The notes: generated by a model from the sequence alone, not told the origin. A stretch of DNA of 64,000 bases from JAMQPK01 sp963782595 (GCA_963782595.1 CAWAKJ010000007.1:865014-929013), one strand, 5' to 3'; shown: positions 8,020 through 18,122, counted from the stretch's first letter. Translations and numbers: made by a program.

Positions 8020-10691
8020 TCACTCTTGCCGAAGCAACGTCGCCGGCTCGATCCCTAACGCACGCCGCGCGGGAACGTAGCAGGTCGCCATCGTGACCAG
8101 CAGCAAGCCGAGCGCCACGCCGAGCAAGGTGAGCGGATCGGATGGCGAGACGCCCACCAGCACGCCACGAATGAACCCGCCCGCGAGGTAGATGCCGGGC
8201 GCGCCAATCAGCACGCCCATGAGCACGAGCGCCGCGCCCTCACGGAGCACGAGGCGCAGGACGCGACCGTGATCGGCGCCGAGCGCCAGCCTTACCGCCA
8301 GCTCGTGACGCCGCCGGGTGACCGATCCCGACACCACGCCGAACAATCCCATCGCGGCGAGCAGCAGCGCACCGATCGCGAACGCGCTGATCAACGCCGC
8401 GCCGGTGGCCTGGTTGCTGAGCGTCTGTTCGACAATCTCGTCCATGGGTCGTGGATCGCCGATCGGAACTCTCGGGTCGACACGCCGCACTGCCGCACGG
8501 ACGTCGGGAAGGAGCAAAGCTGGATCCCGGGTTGTCCGGATGACGAACGAGAGAGGGCGAGTCAACTCGTCGACCTGCATCAGCAACTGCGGCCGCCCGT
8601 CGGCGTGAACGTCATAGAGTCGTGCTTGATCGACAACGCCGATGATCGTGAGCGACTGCTTACCCAGCGGGATTGTCGCGCCAACGGCGTTGCCGTCTGG
8701 AAAGAAACGCCTGGCGAGGGCGCTGTCGATTATCGCTTCGCTCACGCCGTTCGGGCGCAACTCGGTGAAAGTACGCCCTGCGACGAGGCGCATGCCCATC
8801 ACTTCGACGTAGTTCGCCGCCACGCCGACGAGGTCGGTAAGCACGGCGTCCCGATCGGCGTTGCCGGTGTTGCCGGGCGCGCCGGGAATTCTGATCGTGA
8901 CGAGCGGTGTTACCGCCGTCAGCGGCAGCGTGCTGGTGGCGCTGACGCCTGTCACGCCCGGAATGGCGGCGAGCGCCTCCTGCACGCGAACCCGGAAGGC
9001 GACCGCATCCGACATTTGCGGAAAAAACTCCGGCGGCCTTCGCAGGCGTATGGTGAAGACTCCCTCGGACCTGAAGCCCGGATCCGCCCGAAGCAGCCGC
9101 TCGAAGCTGCGCACCACGAGCGCACCGCTGCTGAGCAGGACGAGCGAGAGCGCGACCTGCGCGACGATCATGCCGCGGCGCAGGCGCCCGTGACCGCCGC
9201 CTCCGCGCACCGCGCTGCTTGCGAGAAGCGACGAGAGCGACGTGCGTGCCGACCACCCGGCGGGCACCGTCGCGGCGAGCAGGCCGAGCAAAGCGCCGAC
9301 AGCGACGACCACTGCCGCCGATGCGCCAGTCGATCGCGATCGCATCGCGCCGCGGCAGGTCGAGCGGTGCCACCGCGACGAGCGCGCGCGTGCCCCAGAT
9401 GGCGACGAGCGTGCCGAGCGCGCCGCCGGCAGCGCCGAGCGAGCGCGCCTTCGAGAAGCGTGGCAGCGCACGATCGCAACCGTGTTGGCGCCGAGCGCGC
9501 GCGACACGGCCACTTCGTGCTCGCGCTGCGCCGCGCGCGCCAGCAGCACCGACGCGAGGTTGACCATCAGCATGACCAGAAGCACGATGCCCGCCCCGCC
9601 GAGCACGACGAGCGCGGGGCGAATGCGCGAGATGACGTCGGCTTTGAGCCCGACGGGATACAGCTTCAGCCCGCGGCTCTGGAAGTCGCGCGCGTCGATG
9701 GCGCGGCCGACCGCGCCGACCGCGGCAGCCACCTGTTCGGGCGATGTGCCGCGGCGCGCGCGGATGATCGCCGCATATGCGCCCTGTGGATTCGTCTGCG
9801 AAAGCACTGCCGACAGCGGGATGAACGCCTCCACAGCCTGCGGCGGCCCGGCAGCTTCGTTTCTCACGAACGCGAAGTCAGACGGCAGCACGCCGATGAC
9901 GGTAAACGGCCGCGACTGCAGCGCGCACGACCGAGCCGACGATGCCAGGGTCGGCGCCCAGCCGGTTCCACAAGCCGTGGGTCAGGACGATCACCTGCTC
10001 GCGTGCCCTGCCGATCTCGTCGGGCGCAAAGCCGCGGCCGAGCGCGGGGGTGACGCCGAGTATGCCGAAGAGGTTGGGTGACGTGCGCGTCACGGCGATT
10101 TCCATGGGATCGGCGCCTTCACGGAGCGAGAAAACGCCGCCCAGGAAGCGCTGTACCGCCGCGGCGTCCTCGATGACGCCTCCAGCCTTCTGCAGCTCGG
10201 CGATGTCCGGGCCGCCGAGATCGCCCCGCGGCAGGTCGGTAATCGGCCCGTAGTCGCGCCACACGTAGTAGAGATCGCCCGGATCCTTGTAGGGCATCGG
10301 GTCGATCAGGATCTTCTGCGCCGCCGTGTACACGACCGCGAACATGCCGAGCCCGATCGTCAGCGTGCCTATCGTTGCCACGACAAAGCCCGGTGCACGC
10401 ACGAGCCGCCGCGTCACGATTTCGACATCGCGGCCCCAGTTGCCGCCGCGCCGCCACGAGGTTGCCGGGCGGATCCGCTCGGCGACGCCGTTGCGCAGCG
10501 AGTCGAGCGAGCGCGCGGATCCAGAGCCTCGCGAGTCGACCCGGCCCGCCGGCGTTCATCGCGTCGCGCGCGCGATCCATGTACACCTCGACGACCTCGT
10601 GGCCCATCTCGTCGCGGAAGTCGATCGGATACAGCCGCTGCAGAAGGGTGAACCAGCGCTTCGACAGATGCATCAGGCGGTCGCGTGTCAT
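8020..10691 (-). pseudogene. ADOP permease partnered with PadR, broken by several frameshifts
   Basis: Read across frames, the segment encodes one full-length ADOP permease of about 890 residues, starting at ATG 10691 and ending RALGIEPATLLRQE. It begins with the prefix domain (LLQRLYPIDFRDEMGHEVVEVY) typical of ADOP genes that follow PadR. It then shows SLRNGVAERIRPATSWRRG, the first helix, the MacB-like domain and both FtsX cores. Frame changes are needed near 10500 and 9920, and at least twice between 9300 and 9480 (around VSRALGANTVAIVR and LDLPRRDAIAIDW). The start overlaps the PadR stop (ATGA), so translation is coupled. With four or more lesions in 2.7 kb it is either a decaying gene or a badly resolved consensus. 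Confidence 0.8.
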
Positions 10692-11050
10692 TTGACCTCC
10701 TTCGCCAGCAGACCGCCGGTGCGCGCCGCGCGCATCAGCGCTCCGAGCCGCTGCGCCTCTGCGCGTGCGACGCGCAGGCCGGTGTTCGTGATGCGGTAGT
10801 AGTTGCGGCGCTCGTCGTCGACATCGGGAGCGGGCCGCCGCGCCGATTCCTGGATCAGCCCGGCCTCGACCATGCGGGCCAGGGCGCGGTACATCGTGCC
10901 CACATCGGGCACGGACGATTCGCCGCGCGCTTCGATGTCCTGGATGATGCCGTAGCCGTGCCGCTCGCCGGCCGCGAGACTGAGCAGGATGTGAAACTCG
11001 ACCCGCCGCAGCGGCAGGTGGGCGTCGAGACGTGGTCTGTCGGTTCCCAT
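10688..11050 (-). CDS. PadR-family transcriptional regulator
   Basis: A 120-residue winged-helix repressor: LRRVEFHILLSLAAGERHGYGIIQDIEARG, then GTMYRALARMVEAGLIQES as the recognition helix and wing, and a short helical dimerisation tail ending LLAKEVK. PadR proteins repress detoxification and transport genes; in acidobacteria they commonly precede ADOP permeases. The stop overlaps the start of the following ADOP gene by four bases (ATGA). ATG 11050 is chosen because the only longer ATG option, 11080, would lie inside the promoter/operator at 11062-11093. The inducer is unknown. Confidence 0.88.
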   Translation of the reverse strand: MGTDRPRLDAHLPLRRVEFHILLSLAAGERHGYGIIQDIEARGESSVPDVGTMYRALARMVEAGLIQESARRPAPDVDDERRNYYRITNTGLRVARAEAQRLGALMRAARTGGLLAKEVK

Positions 11051-11061
11051 GGGTGTCTCGC

Positions 11062-11093
11062 ACATATATGCACCACGCATAGATGTCTGTCAA
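11062..11093 (-). promoter_or_regulatory. padR-ADOP promoter with overlapping palindromic operator
   Basis: On the minus strand a perfect -35 TTGACA (11093-11088) precedes an A/T-rich -10 region around TATATG (11069-11064). Filling the space between is an inverted repeat: ACATCTATG, a 7-bp spacer, then CATATATGT (11086-11062), 8 of 9 positions symmetric. The arms end in ACAT/ATGT, and the known PadR operator core is ATGT-N8-ACAT, a similar dyad. The palindrome covers the spacer and the -10, so bound PadR would block RNA polymerase, giving autorepression of padR and the coupled permease. Autorepression is inference; the dyad and the -35 are seen directly. Confidence 0.68.
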
Positions 11094-11233
11094 GCGATTC
11101 CCGTCGGCGCGCAATCGAATCCCACAGGCGAACACGCAGGCTCAGAACCGGACAGGACCGGGCCCGGTTCGTGTAGGATGGGGGCGCTGCCGGCGGCACG
11201 TGGCTTGCCAGCGATCGCGCGCGGAGGTGGACC

Positions 11234-11938
11234 GTGACTCCTTTCAGACTGACGTTGCTCATCACGCCGCTGATGCTTGCCTTGGCCGCCAGCGCCTGGG
11301 CGCAGGCGAAGAGTTACCCGCTCGAGACCGTAAAGGGCCTCACGTTGATCAACGCGAAAGCAGAAACAGCCACGCATCAAGGCAGGAAGGGTTTACGCGT
11401 GACGGCCTCAGACGAAGCGTTGCGCCAGCTGACACCGGCCGATGGCGAGCTCAATTCGATCGCGTTAATTCAGGATTTGGAGTTCTCAAATGGGGTGATC
11501 GAGGCCGAGATCGCCGGCGAGCCGGGGCCCGGCGCTGGCGAAGGGGCCCGCGGCTTCGTCGGCATTGCATTCCGGATGCAGAAAGACGCGAAGACCTACG
11601 ATGCGTTCTACCTGCGCCCGACCAACGGCAGGGCCGAGGATCAAGTGCGTCGCAACCATTCCACGCAATACATCTCCCATCCGGCGTGGCCGTGGCAGCG
11701 GCTGCGCAAGGAGACGCCCGAAAAGTACGAGGCGTACGTGGACCTCGTGCCGGGTGTCTGGACGCCGATCAGGATTGAGGTGCGCGGCGAACAGGCGCGT
11801 CTCTATGTGCACGATCAGCCCCAGCCGACGCTCATCGTCAACGACTTGAAAACGGGTGTAGGCGGGAAAGGTGCCGTTGCCCTATGGGTCGGGCCCGGCA
11901 CCGTTGCCCACTTCCGAAACCTGAGGATTCGCGACTAG
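11234..11938 (+). CDS. Secreted concanavalin-A-like (LamG/DUF1080-type) protein
   Basis: A 234-residue protein with a GTG start at 11234 and a strong ribosome site (GGAGG, 11223-11227). The signal peptide ends ASAWAQA (about residue 24). The rest is a single beta-sandwich with the hallmarks of glucanase/lectin-like sugar-binding folds: FSNGVIEAEIAGEPG, GFVGIAFRMQ, YDAFYLRPTNGR, WTPIRIEVRGEQARLYVHD and ending VAHFRNLRI. Such proteins bind or hydrolyse glycosides outside the cell; no catalytic pair can be named. Its stop TAG shares the palindrome CTAG (11935-11938) with the stop of the convergent epoxide hydrolase gene. Confidence 0.72.
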   Translation: MTPFRLTLLITPLMLALAASAWAQAKSYPLETVKGLTLINAKAETATHQGRKGLRVTASDEALRQLTPADGELNSIALIQDLEFSNGVIEAEIAGEPGPGAGEGARGFVGIAFRMQKDAKTYDAFYLRPTNGRAEDQVRRNHSTQYISHPAWPWQRLRKETPEKYEAYVDLVPGVWTPIRIEVRGEQARLYVHDQPQPTLIVNDLKTGVGGKGAVALWVGPGTVAHFRNLRIRD

Positions 11939-13143
11939 CGCAGTGATCGAAAGCCCACGCGAATCTCCCCTGAAAGGAGTTGGGGCTGCTCCCATGCCGC
12001 GAAGTGACCGCCTTTGTCGAGCTTGTTGTAGTGGATCAGTTTGGGAAACGCCCGCTCCGCCCAGCTCCGCGGGGCTGGATAGAGCTCGTCAGGGAAGACG
12101 CTCACGGCAACCGGAATGGAAACGCCTTTGGCATTGAAAAACCCGAGCTTGCCCCAATTCTCCCAATAGAGACGGGCGCCAGAGAGCGCCGTGTTCGTCA
12201 ACCAGGCGATCGTGATGTTGTCGAGGATGTCGTCGCGCGTGAGGCCCTCGGACCGTCCGTCAAAGACGCGCGCGATGAGCTCGTAGCTGCGCTCGTCGTG
12301 ATCAAGGAAATACGCCGCCAGGCCGACGGGTGAATCCGCGATTCCGTATAACGTCTGCGGTCGCAGCCCCATCTGCCACCCGTAGGCGATGCCTTTTTGA
12401 TATTCGAACAGTAAACGCTCGTAAGCGACCTTCTCATCGGCCGAGAGGCCCGATGGCGCCGCCGCCCCGGAAAAAGCCGCCTTGTCAATGTCGGCTGGAA
12501 AGATGCCAGGCATGTTGACGTGAATGCCGAGCAACTCCGGCGGCGCCTGCAGGCCCATCAGCTCGGTGATGACCGCGCCCCAATCGCCGCCTTGCGCCAC
12601 GAATTTCGTGTACCCGAGGCGCTTCATCAGCGCGATCCAGGCACGCGCGATGTGAGGGGCGTCCCAGCCCGTCTTCGTCGGCTTGCCTGAATACCCGTAG
12701 CCCGGCATCGACGGAATTACCAGATGGAACGCGTCCGATGCGCTCGCGCCATGTGCGGTGGGATTGGTCAGCGGATCGATGATCTTCATCTGCTCGATGA
12801 TCGAGCCGGGCCACCCGTGCGTGATGATGAGCGGCAACGCGCCTTCGTGCTTTGAACGAACGTGAATGAAATGAATGTCCAGCCCATCGATCTCGGTCAT
12901 GAACTGCGGCAGGGCGTTCATTTTTGTCTCGATCGTGCGCCAGTCATAATCTGTCGCCCAGTAGCGAGCGAGTTTCTGAATCGTCGCGAGCTGCACGCCT
13001 TGCGATGCATCCGCGACCGTCTCCCGTTCAGGCCACTTGGTCGCGTTGATGCGCCTGCGCAAGTCGGTCAGGTCTGCCTCTGGAACGTTCACCTGAAACG
13101 GACGAATGGCGGTTGTCTCCATCACAGCAGTGTGCTTTGTCAT
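11935..13143 (-). CDS. Epoxide hydrolase (EHN domain + alpha/beta hydrolase), copy 3 of a tandem array
   Basis: A 402-residue cytoplasmic hydrolase. The N-terminal epoxide-hydrolase domain (EHN) covers about residues 13-120 (PEADLTDLRRRI, ARYWATDYDW). The alpha/beta-hydrolase core has the oxyanion turn HGWPG at 109-113, the nucleophile elbow GGDWG with Asp187, and the catalytic His380 in KGGHFAAWEQP. Family members open epoxides to diols through an aspartyl ester. The protein is closely similar to the two genes upstream, so it derives from local duplication. An identical leader (AGAAAGGTTCTT) precedes each copy. ATG 13143 follows the stop of copy 2 by 29 bp. The stop is convergent with the 11234-11938 gene. 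Confidence 0.88.
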   Translation of the reverse strand: MTKHTAVMETTAIRPFQVNVPEADLTDLRRRINATKWPERETVADASQGVQLATIQKLARYWATDYDWRTIETKMNALPQFMTEIDGLDIHFIHVRSKHEGALPLIITHGWPGSIIEQMKIIDPLTNPTAHGASASDAFHLVIPSMPGYGYSGKPTKTGWDAPHIARAWIALMKRLGYTKFVAQGGDWGAVITELMGLQAPPELLGIHVNMPGIFPADIDKAAFSGAAAPSGLSADEKVAYERLLFEYQKGIAYGWQMGLRPQTLYGIADSPVGLAAYFLDHDERSYELIARVFDGRSEGLTRDDILDNITIAWLTNTALSGARLYWENWGKLGFFNAKGVSIPVAVSVFPDELYPAPRSWAERAFPKLIHYNKLDKGGHFAAWEQPQLLSGEIRVGFRSLR

Positions 13144-13172
13144 AACAAGAACCTTTCTGAAACCTCGCGTGC

Positions 13173-14378
13173 CTATTTGCGCAGTGATCGAAAGCCCGCG
13201 CGAACCTCTTCTGAAAAGAGCTGCGGCTGTTCCCAGGCCGCAAAGTGCCCGCCTTTGTCGAGCCTGTTGTAATAGATGAGTTTGGGATAGGCCCGCTCGG
13301 CCCAACTCCGCGATACCGTATAGATCTCGTCTGGAAAGACACTCACGGCAACCGGGATCGCAACGTTCTTCGGGGCAACGAGACTCAGCTTGTTCCCCCA
13401 ATACAGGCGCGCTGAAGAGACCGCCGTGTTCGTGAGCCAATAGAGGGTGATGTTGTCGAGGATGTCGTCTCGCGTCAGGCCCTCGGACTGACCATCGAAG
13501 ACGCGTGCAATGAGTTCGTAGCTGCTGATGTCGTGGTCAAGTATCCACGCTGCCAGGCCGATCGGCGAATCGGCGATGCCGTATAGCGTCTGCGGACGGT
13601 TCCCCATCTCCAGAGCGTAGGCGAGGCCGAGCTTGAAGAAGAAGGCGAGCCGGTCATACGCGTGCCTCTCCTCGGTTGAAAGGTTCGATGGTGGAGGAGC
13701 GCCGGTAAAGGCCGCCCTCTCGATTTCGGGAGGCACCGCTTGAGGCAAGTTGGTGTGGATGCCGAGCAATTCCGGAGCTGCCTCTACCCCCATCAGGTCC
13801 ACGATGAGCGCGCCCCAGTCGCCGCCTTGCGCCACATATCGCCTGTACCCGAGGCGCTTCATCAGCACCGTCCAGGCACGTGCGATGCGAGCGGCATCCC
13901 AGCCGGTCGTGGTCGGCTTGCCTGAAAACCCGTAGCCCGGCATCGACGGAATCACCAGGTGGAACGCATCCGCTGCGCTCGCGCCGTGCGCCGTGGGATT
14001 GGTGAGCGGATCGATGATCTTCAGCTGCTCGATGATCGAGCCGGGCCATCCGTGCGTGACGATCATCGGCAGCGCATCTTCATGTTTCGAACGGACGTGA
14101 ATGAAGTGAATATCGAGCCCGTCGATCTCGGTCATGAAGTTCGGCAGGGCATTGAGCGTTGCCTCGACCTTGCGCCAGTCGTGCTCTGTGGACCAATAGC
14201 GCGCGAGTTTCTGAATCGTCGCAAGCTGGACGCCCTGCGATGCATCCGCGACTGGCTCCCGTTCGGGCCACTTCGTTAGGTTGATGCGCCTGCGCAAGTC
14301 GGTCAAATCCGCCTCTGGAACGTCCACACAAAACGGACGAATGTCGGTTGTCTCCATCACGGCTGTGCGCTTTGTCAT
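13173..14378 (-). CDS. Epoxide hydrolase (EHN domain + alpha/beta hydrolase), copy 2
   Basis: A 401-residue paralogue in the middle of the array. All catalytic landmarks are kept at the same positions: HGWPG at 109, GGDWG with Asp187, and the C-terminal KGGHFAAWEQP. It differs from its neighbours mainly in the cap region after the nucleophile (LPQAVPPEIERAAFTGAPPP, FFFKLGLAYALEMGN), which shapes the substrate pocket, so a different epoxide preference is plausible. ATG 14378 overlaps the stop of copy 1 as ATGA (14375-14378), indicating coupled translation. Confidence 0.88.
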   Translation of the reverse strand: MTKRTAVMETTDIRPFCVDVPEADLTDLRRRINLTKWPEREPVADASQGVQLATIQKLARYWSTEHDWRKVEATLNALPNFMTEIDGLDIHFIHVRSKHEDALPMIVTHGWPGSIIEQLKIIDPLTNPTAHGASAADAFHLVIPSMPGYGFSGKPTTTGWDAARIARAWTVLMKRLGYRRYVAQGGDWGALIVDLMGVEAAPELLGIHTNLPQAVPPEIERAAFTGAPPPSNLSTEERHAYDRLAFFFKLGLAYALEMGNRPQTLYGIADSPIGLAAWILDHDISSYELIARVFDGQSEGLTRDDILDNITLYWLTNTAVSSARLYWGNKLSLVAPKNVAIPVAVSVFPDEIYTVSRSWAERAYPKLIYYNRLDKGGHFAAWEQPQLFSEEVRAGFRSLRK

Positions 14379-15607
14379 AAAGAACCTTTCTCGCGCGCCT
14401 GTTTGCGCAGTGACCGGAAGCCAGTCCGTACCTCTTCTGAGAAGAGCTGCGGCTGTTCCCAGGCGGCAAAGTGCCCGCCTTTGGCGAGGGCGTTGAAATG
14501 GATGAGGTTGTGGTAGGCGCGCTCGGTCCAACTGCGCGGAGCCTGGTAGACCTCTTCAGGGAAAACACTAACGGCGGCCGGAACGGAGATGTTGTAGTCG
14601 TTGAAGAAGGCGCCCTTGTATTCCACATAGAGACGCGCGCTGGACACGCCCGTGTTCGTCAACCAGGCGAGGGTGATGTTGTCGAGGATGTCGTCCCGGG
14701 TCAGGTCGCCGTAGGGCTCCCCATCGAGAAAGAGTTTCGCGATGTGCCCGTAGCTGGCCACGTCGTGGTCGATCAGCCAGGCGGCAAGGGCGACGGGTGA
14801 GTCCGCCAACCCGTACAGGGTCTGCGGGTGTGCGGCCATCATCAGTTGCGTAGGGACGTGCTGGTAGAGGAACGCCATCTGGTCGTATGCCCGTTGTTCC
14901 TCAGCCGAGAGACCAGCCGGCGGCGGCCCGCCGGACTGAAGCGCCTTGGCAACGTCAGGGGGCGCGGCACCGGAGAAGTTCAGATGGATGCCGATCAACT
15001 CCGGGGGTGCCTGTTGAGCCATCAAGTTCGTGACGAACCCGCCCCAATCACCACCTTGCGCCGCGAATCGGCTGTACCCGAGGCGCTTCATCAGCTCTAC
15101 CCATGCCCGCGCCATGCGAGCGGGGTCCCAACCGGGCGTCGTGGGCTTGCCTGAAAACCCGTAGCCGGCCATCGACGGGATCACCACGTGGAAGGCGTCC
15201 GACGCGCTCGCGCCGTGAGCCGTCGGATTGGTCAGTGGATCGATGATCTTCAGCTGCTCGATCGGCGAGCCGGGCCAGCCGTGCGTCACGATGAGCGGCA
15301 ACGCACCTTCATGTTGCGAGCGAACGTGAATGAAGTGAATGTCCAGCCCATCGATCTCGGTGATGAAATTTGGCAGGGCGTTCAGCTTTGCCTCGACCTT
15401 GCGCCAGTCGTAGTCTGTCGCCCAATAGCGCGCCAGTGCCTGAATCGTCGCGAGCTGTACGCCTTGCGACGCATCTGCAACCGTTTCTCGTTCAGGCCAC
15501 TTGGTCGCGTTGATGCGCCTGCGCAAGTCGGTCAGGTCCGCCTCTGGGACGTTCACATGAAACGGACGAATGGCGGTTGTCTCCAGTACAGCCGTGTGCT
15601 TGGTCAT
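14375..15607 (-). CDS. Epoxide hydrolase (EHN domain + alpha/beta hydrolase), copy 1 (operon head)
   Basis: A 410-residue protein, first in the three-gene array. It keeps HGWPG, GGDWG (Asp187) and KGGHFAAWEQP. Its cap differs from the others (NFSGAAPPDVAKALQSGG, YQHVPTQLMMAAHPQ), and it has an extra C-terminal KQAREKGSL. The first 60 residues are almost unchanged among the three copies, so duplication was recent relative to cap divergence, or the ends are homogenised by conversion. The upstream 98 bp carry a G-rich heptamer repeat next to the end of an ADOP gene. No obvious sigma-70 promoter was found. Confidence 0.88.
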   Translation of the reverse strand: MTKHTAVLETTAIRPFHVNVPEADLTDLRRRINATKWPERETVADASQGVQLATIQALARYWATDYDWRKVEAKLNALPNFITEIDGLDIHFIHVRSQHEGALPLIVTHGWPGSPIEQLKIIDPLTNPTAHGASASDAFHVVIPSMAGYGFSGKPTTPGWDPARMARAWVELMKRLGYSRFAAQGGDWGGFVTNLMAQQAPPELIGIHLNFSGAAPPDVAKALQSGGPPPAGLSAEEQRAYDQMAFLYQHVPTQLMMAAHPQTLYGLADSPVALAAWLIDHDVASYGHIAKLFLDGEPYGDLTRDDILDNITLAWLTNTGVSSARLYVEYKGAFFNDYNISVPAAVSVFPEEVYQAPRSWTERAYHNLIHFNALAKGGHFAAWEQPQLFSEEVRTGFRSLRKQAREKGSL

Positions 15608-15675
15608 AGAAAGAACCTTTCTGAACCGTCAACGGCACTGTCCTACTCAGGGAGCCGCAATAGGTGTGCCGGACT

Positions 15676-15703
15676 AGGGATTGGGGATTAGGGAGTAGGG
15701 AGT
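15676..15703 (+). repeat. Four in-phase G-rich heptamers; G-quadruplex-capable
   Basis: Units AGGGATT, GGGGATT, AGGGAGT, AGGGAGT are contiguous and in register. They contain four runs of three or more G separated by 3-4 bases (15677-15700), a textbook intramolecular G-quadruplex pattern. The tract lies 69 bp upstream of the epoxide hydrolase operon start (which runs on the other strand) and just past the stop of the ADOP gene at 15706. Confidence 0.7.
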
Positions 15704-15705
15704 AG

Positions 15706-18122
15706 TCACTCGCTTCTCAACGCCAGCAGCGGGTCCACACGTGTGGCGCGCCTTGCGGGGATGCACGCGGCGGCGAGCGTGACGGCGATCAAGGGGATTG
15801 CCACGAGGATGTAGGCGAGCGGATCGCGCGGATCGATTTCGGCAAGCGCCTGGAAGGTCACCGACACGAGCGCGGCCGCTCCCGCCGACCCGAGGACGAG
15901 CCCGATCACGAGCGGCAGGCTTCCCCGTGCGACGACCATTCGCAGAATCGCGGCCGGCCGGGCGCCCAGGGCCATGCGAATCCCGATTTCGCGCGTGCGC
16001 TGACTTACCGAAAACGACACGAGGCCGTAGACGCCGGCCGCGGCGAGCAGCAGGGCCACGATCGCGAACACGCCGAGCATGCCCGTAAAGACGTACGTCC
16101 CGCCGAGCTCTTCCACCATCACACGCTCGAGGCTCCTGATATCGTAAACAGGCTGAGCCTTGTCGAGCTGGGCGAGCTCGCGCCGAATTGACGGGCCCAG
16201 CTGCGTCGGGTCGGGTCCGGCGCTGCGGACAACGAAGGCCGTCGCGCGCTCCGGCTGCGACCAGTCAGGTACGTATATCTGCGGCGTGAACAGCAGATTC
16301 GCGCTCGTGTTCCTGACGTCTTCGACGATACCTATCACTTCGATCCATTCGTTCTGGCTGCTCGTCAAGGCGATGCGCTGGCCGATCGGATCGCCGCCCG
16401 GCCAGTATCGGCGCGTCGCTTCGCGGCTGACGAGCGCGACCTTCCGCGCACTCGCGAAATCTTCGTCGAGAAAGCCCCGTCCCCGGACGATGGGAATGCG
16501 CATCGTCTCGAGGTAGTTGCCGCCAATCACCGAGCGTGCCGCCTCGGGCTGCGACTCGGGTACCGGCGCCGGCCTCCCTTGAACCACGAAATGGATGCTC
16601 GCCTGACGATCGGCCACGGGCATCCGCGTGATGGTGCCGGCGGAGGTCACACCGGGAAGCGCCTCGATGCGTTCGAGCGCGCGCGTGTAGAAGCTGTGTG
16701 CGGCTGACGGGTCGGCGTAGCCGGCTTCGGACAGGTTCATCCGCAGCGTAAGCACCTGCGCGGCGTCGAATCCTCGATCCATGTTGTGAAACCGCCATGT
16801 GGTGCGGCCGATCAGGGCAACCTGGATCATGAGGATGAGCGCCAGCGCGACCTGTGCGACGACGAGCGATTCGCGCAGACGCCGCCCTCGCGGCGTTTCG
16901 AGGCCACGATTACCCTGACGCAGCTCTTCCATGTCGGGCCGCGACATGCGCAGCGCGGGTAGCAGCGCGAAGCCCAGCGGGGCCACGAGCGCAACCGCAA
17001 CGCAAACGGTGAGGACCCGGAAGTTCAGCCCCATGTCGCTGAAGTCGTCCGAGGTGGTGAACAACCGAATCGCCGCCACACCCCACCAGGCGAGAAAGAG
17101 TCCGAGCGCGGCCGCTACGAGCGACACGACCACGCCCTCGATCATGAGTTGCCGGATCTGGCGGAAACGGCCGGCGCCAAGCGCCGCGCGCACCGCGAAT
17201 TCGCGGCGCCGCGTCGTGCCGTGGGCCAGGACGATGCTGGACGTGTTCGCGCACGCGATGCCTACCACGATCAACCCGAGCAGCGAGAGCAGCACCACTA
17301 CAGGCGTGATGTTGCCGCCGAGCATTTCGATGAGGGGGCGCACGACCACTCCGGTCTTCGCGTTCGTCTGCGGATAGTCGGTCTGGAGCTGCTGCGCCAC
17401 GGTCGCGAGATCGGCCTCGGCCTGCTCGATGGCAGTCCCCGGTTTCAGCACGCCCGTCACGAAGAGCCTGCGTTCGTCGCGTTGGGCACGCTCGCGGTCG
17501 AGCACGATCGGCACCATCACGTCGATCGACTTGAACATGCCCCGGTTCGCGCTGAGGGAAGTACGCCCACGATCGTGTACGGATGGCCGTCGATCGTCAG
17601 GACCTTGCCGACCGCGTCGCTCGCCCCCGACAACTGGTTCTGCCAGAAGAGATGACTCGCAAGGACGACCCGCTCGTGGCCGGCCATGGCCTCGTCTGAG
17701 GTAAATGTACGGCCCATCTGCGGCCTGATGCCCCAGACATCGAGCAGGTTATGGGTGGCACGAACCGACGCGATGCGCGACGGCGCATCCTGCCCGGCGA
17801 GCACCGCGCTTTGAAAGGTGAAGCCGGCGAATGTCTCGAAGGTGCGCGAGCGCGCGCTCAGATCAACCAGATCGGGCACCGAAACGCCCGTACGGGCAAG
17901 CCCGTTTGCCACCCCTGACTGCGATTGCTCGGGTCTGGGATCGGTGGATGCGACGAACACCAGCCGATCGGTACGCTCGGCCGGAATGAAGCGCCACACC
18001 ATGTCGATCGTGCTGGCAATCACAGTGGCCGTGGCTATCGCGACCGCGAGCGTGATGACGATGAGGCTCGAGTTTCCTGGCGCCCGGGCAAGGGCGCGAA
18101 GCGCCATCCTTAGGTCCTGCAT
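15706..18122 (-). CDS. ADOP/MacB-like ABC transporter permease, interrupted by one frameshift
   Basis: Translated in two frames it yields about 805 residues. The first (from ATG 18122, MQDLRMALRALARAPGNSS) covers helix 1 and most of the first MacB-like domain up to YTIVGVLPSA. The second continues from NRGMFKSIDVMVPIVLD through the first FtsX core (LLGLIVVGIACANTSSIVLA), the second periplasmic domain and the second core, ending RRATRVDPLLALRSE. One base gained or lost in the GGG run near 17556-17560 accounts for the break. No PadR or prefix domain accompanies this copy. It is probably functional if the indel is an error. Confidence 0.78.

Noticed and set aside
8269..10053. 594-residue open frame on the plus strand
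   Set aside because: It is antisense to the broken ADOP gene; no domain, signal peptide or start context, and very high Arg content.
13144..13440. N-terminal extension of epoxide hydrolase copy 3
   Set aside because: It is the out-of-frame translation of the end of copy 2. MTKHT at 13143 aligns with the starts of the other copies.
15676..15703. Telomere-like repeat suggesting a linear replicon end
   Set aside because: Only four degenerate units lie between two ordinary genes, with gene content continuing on both sides.
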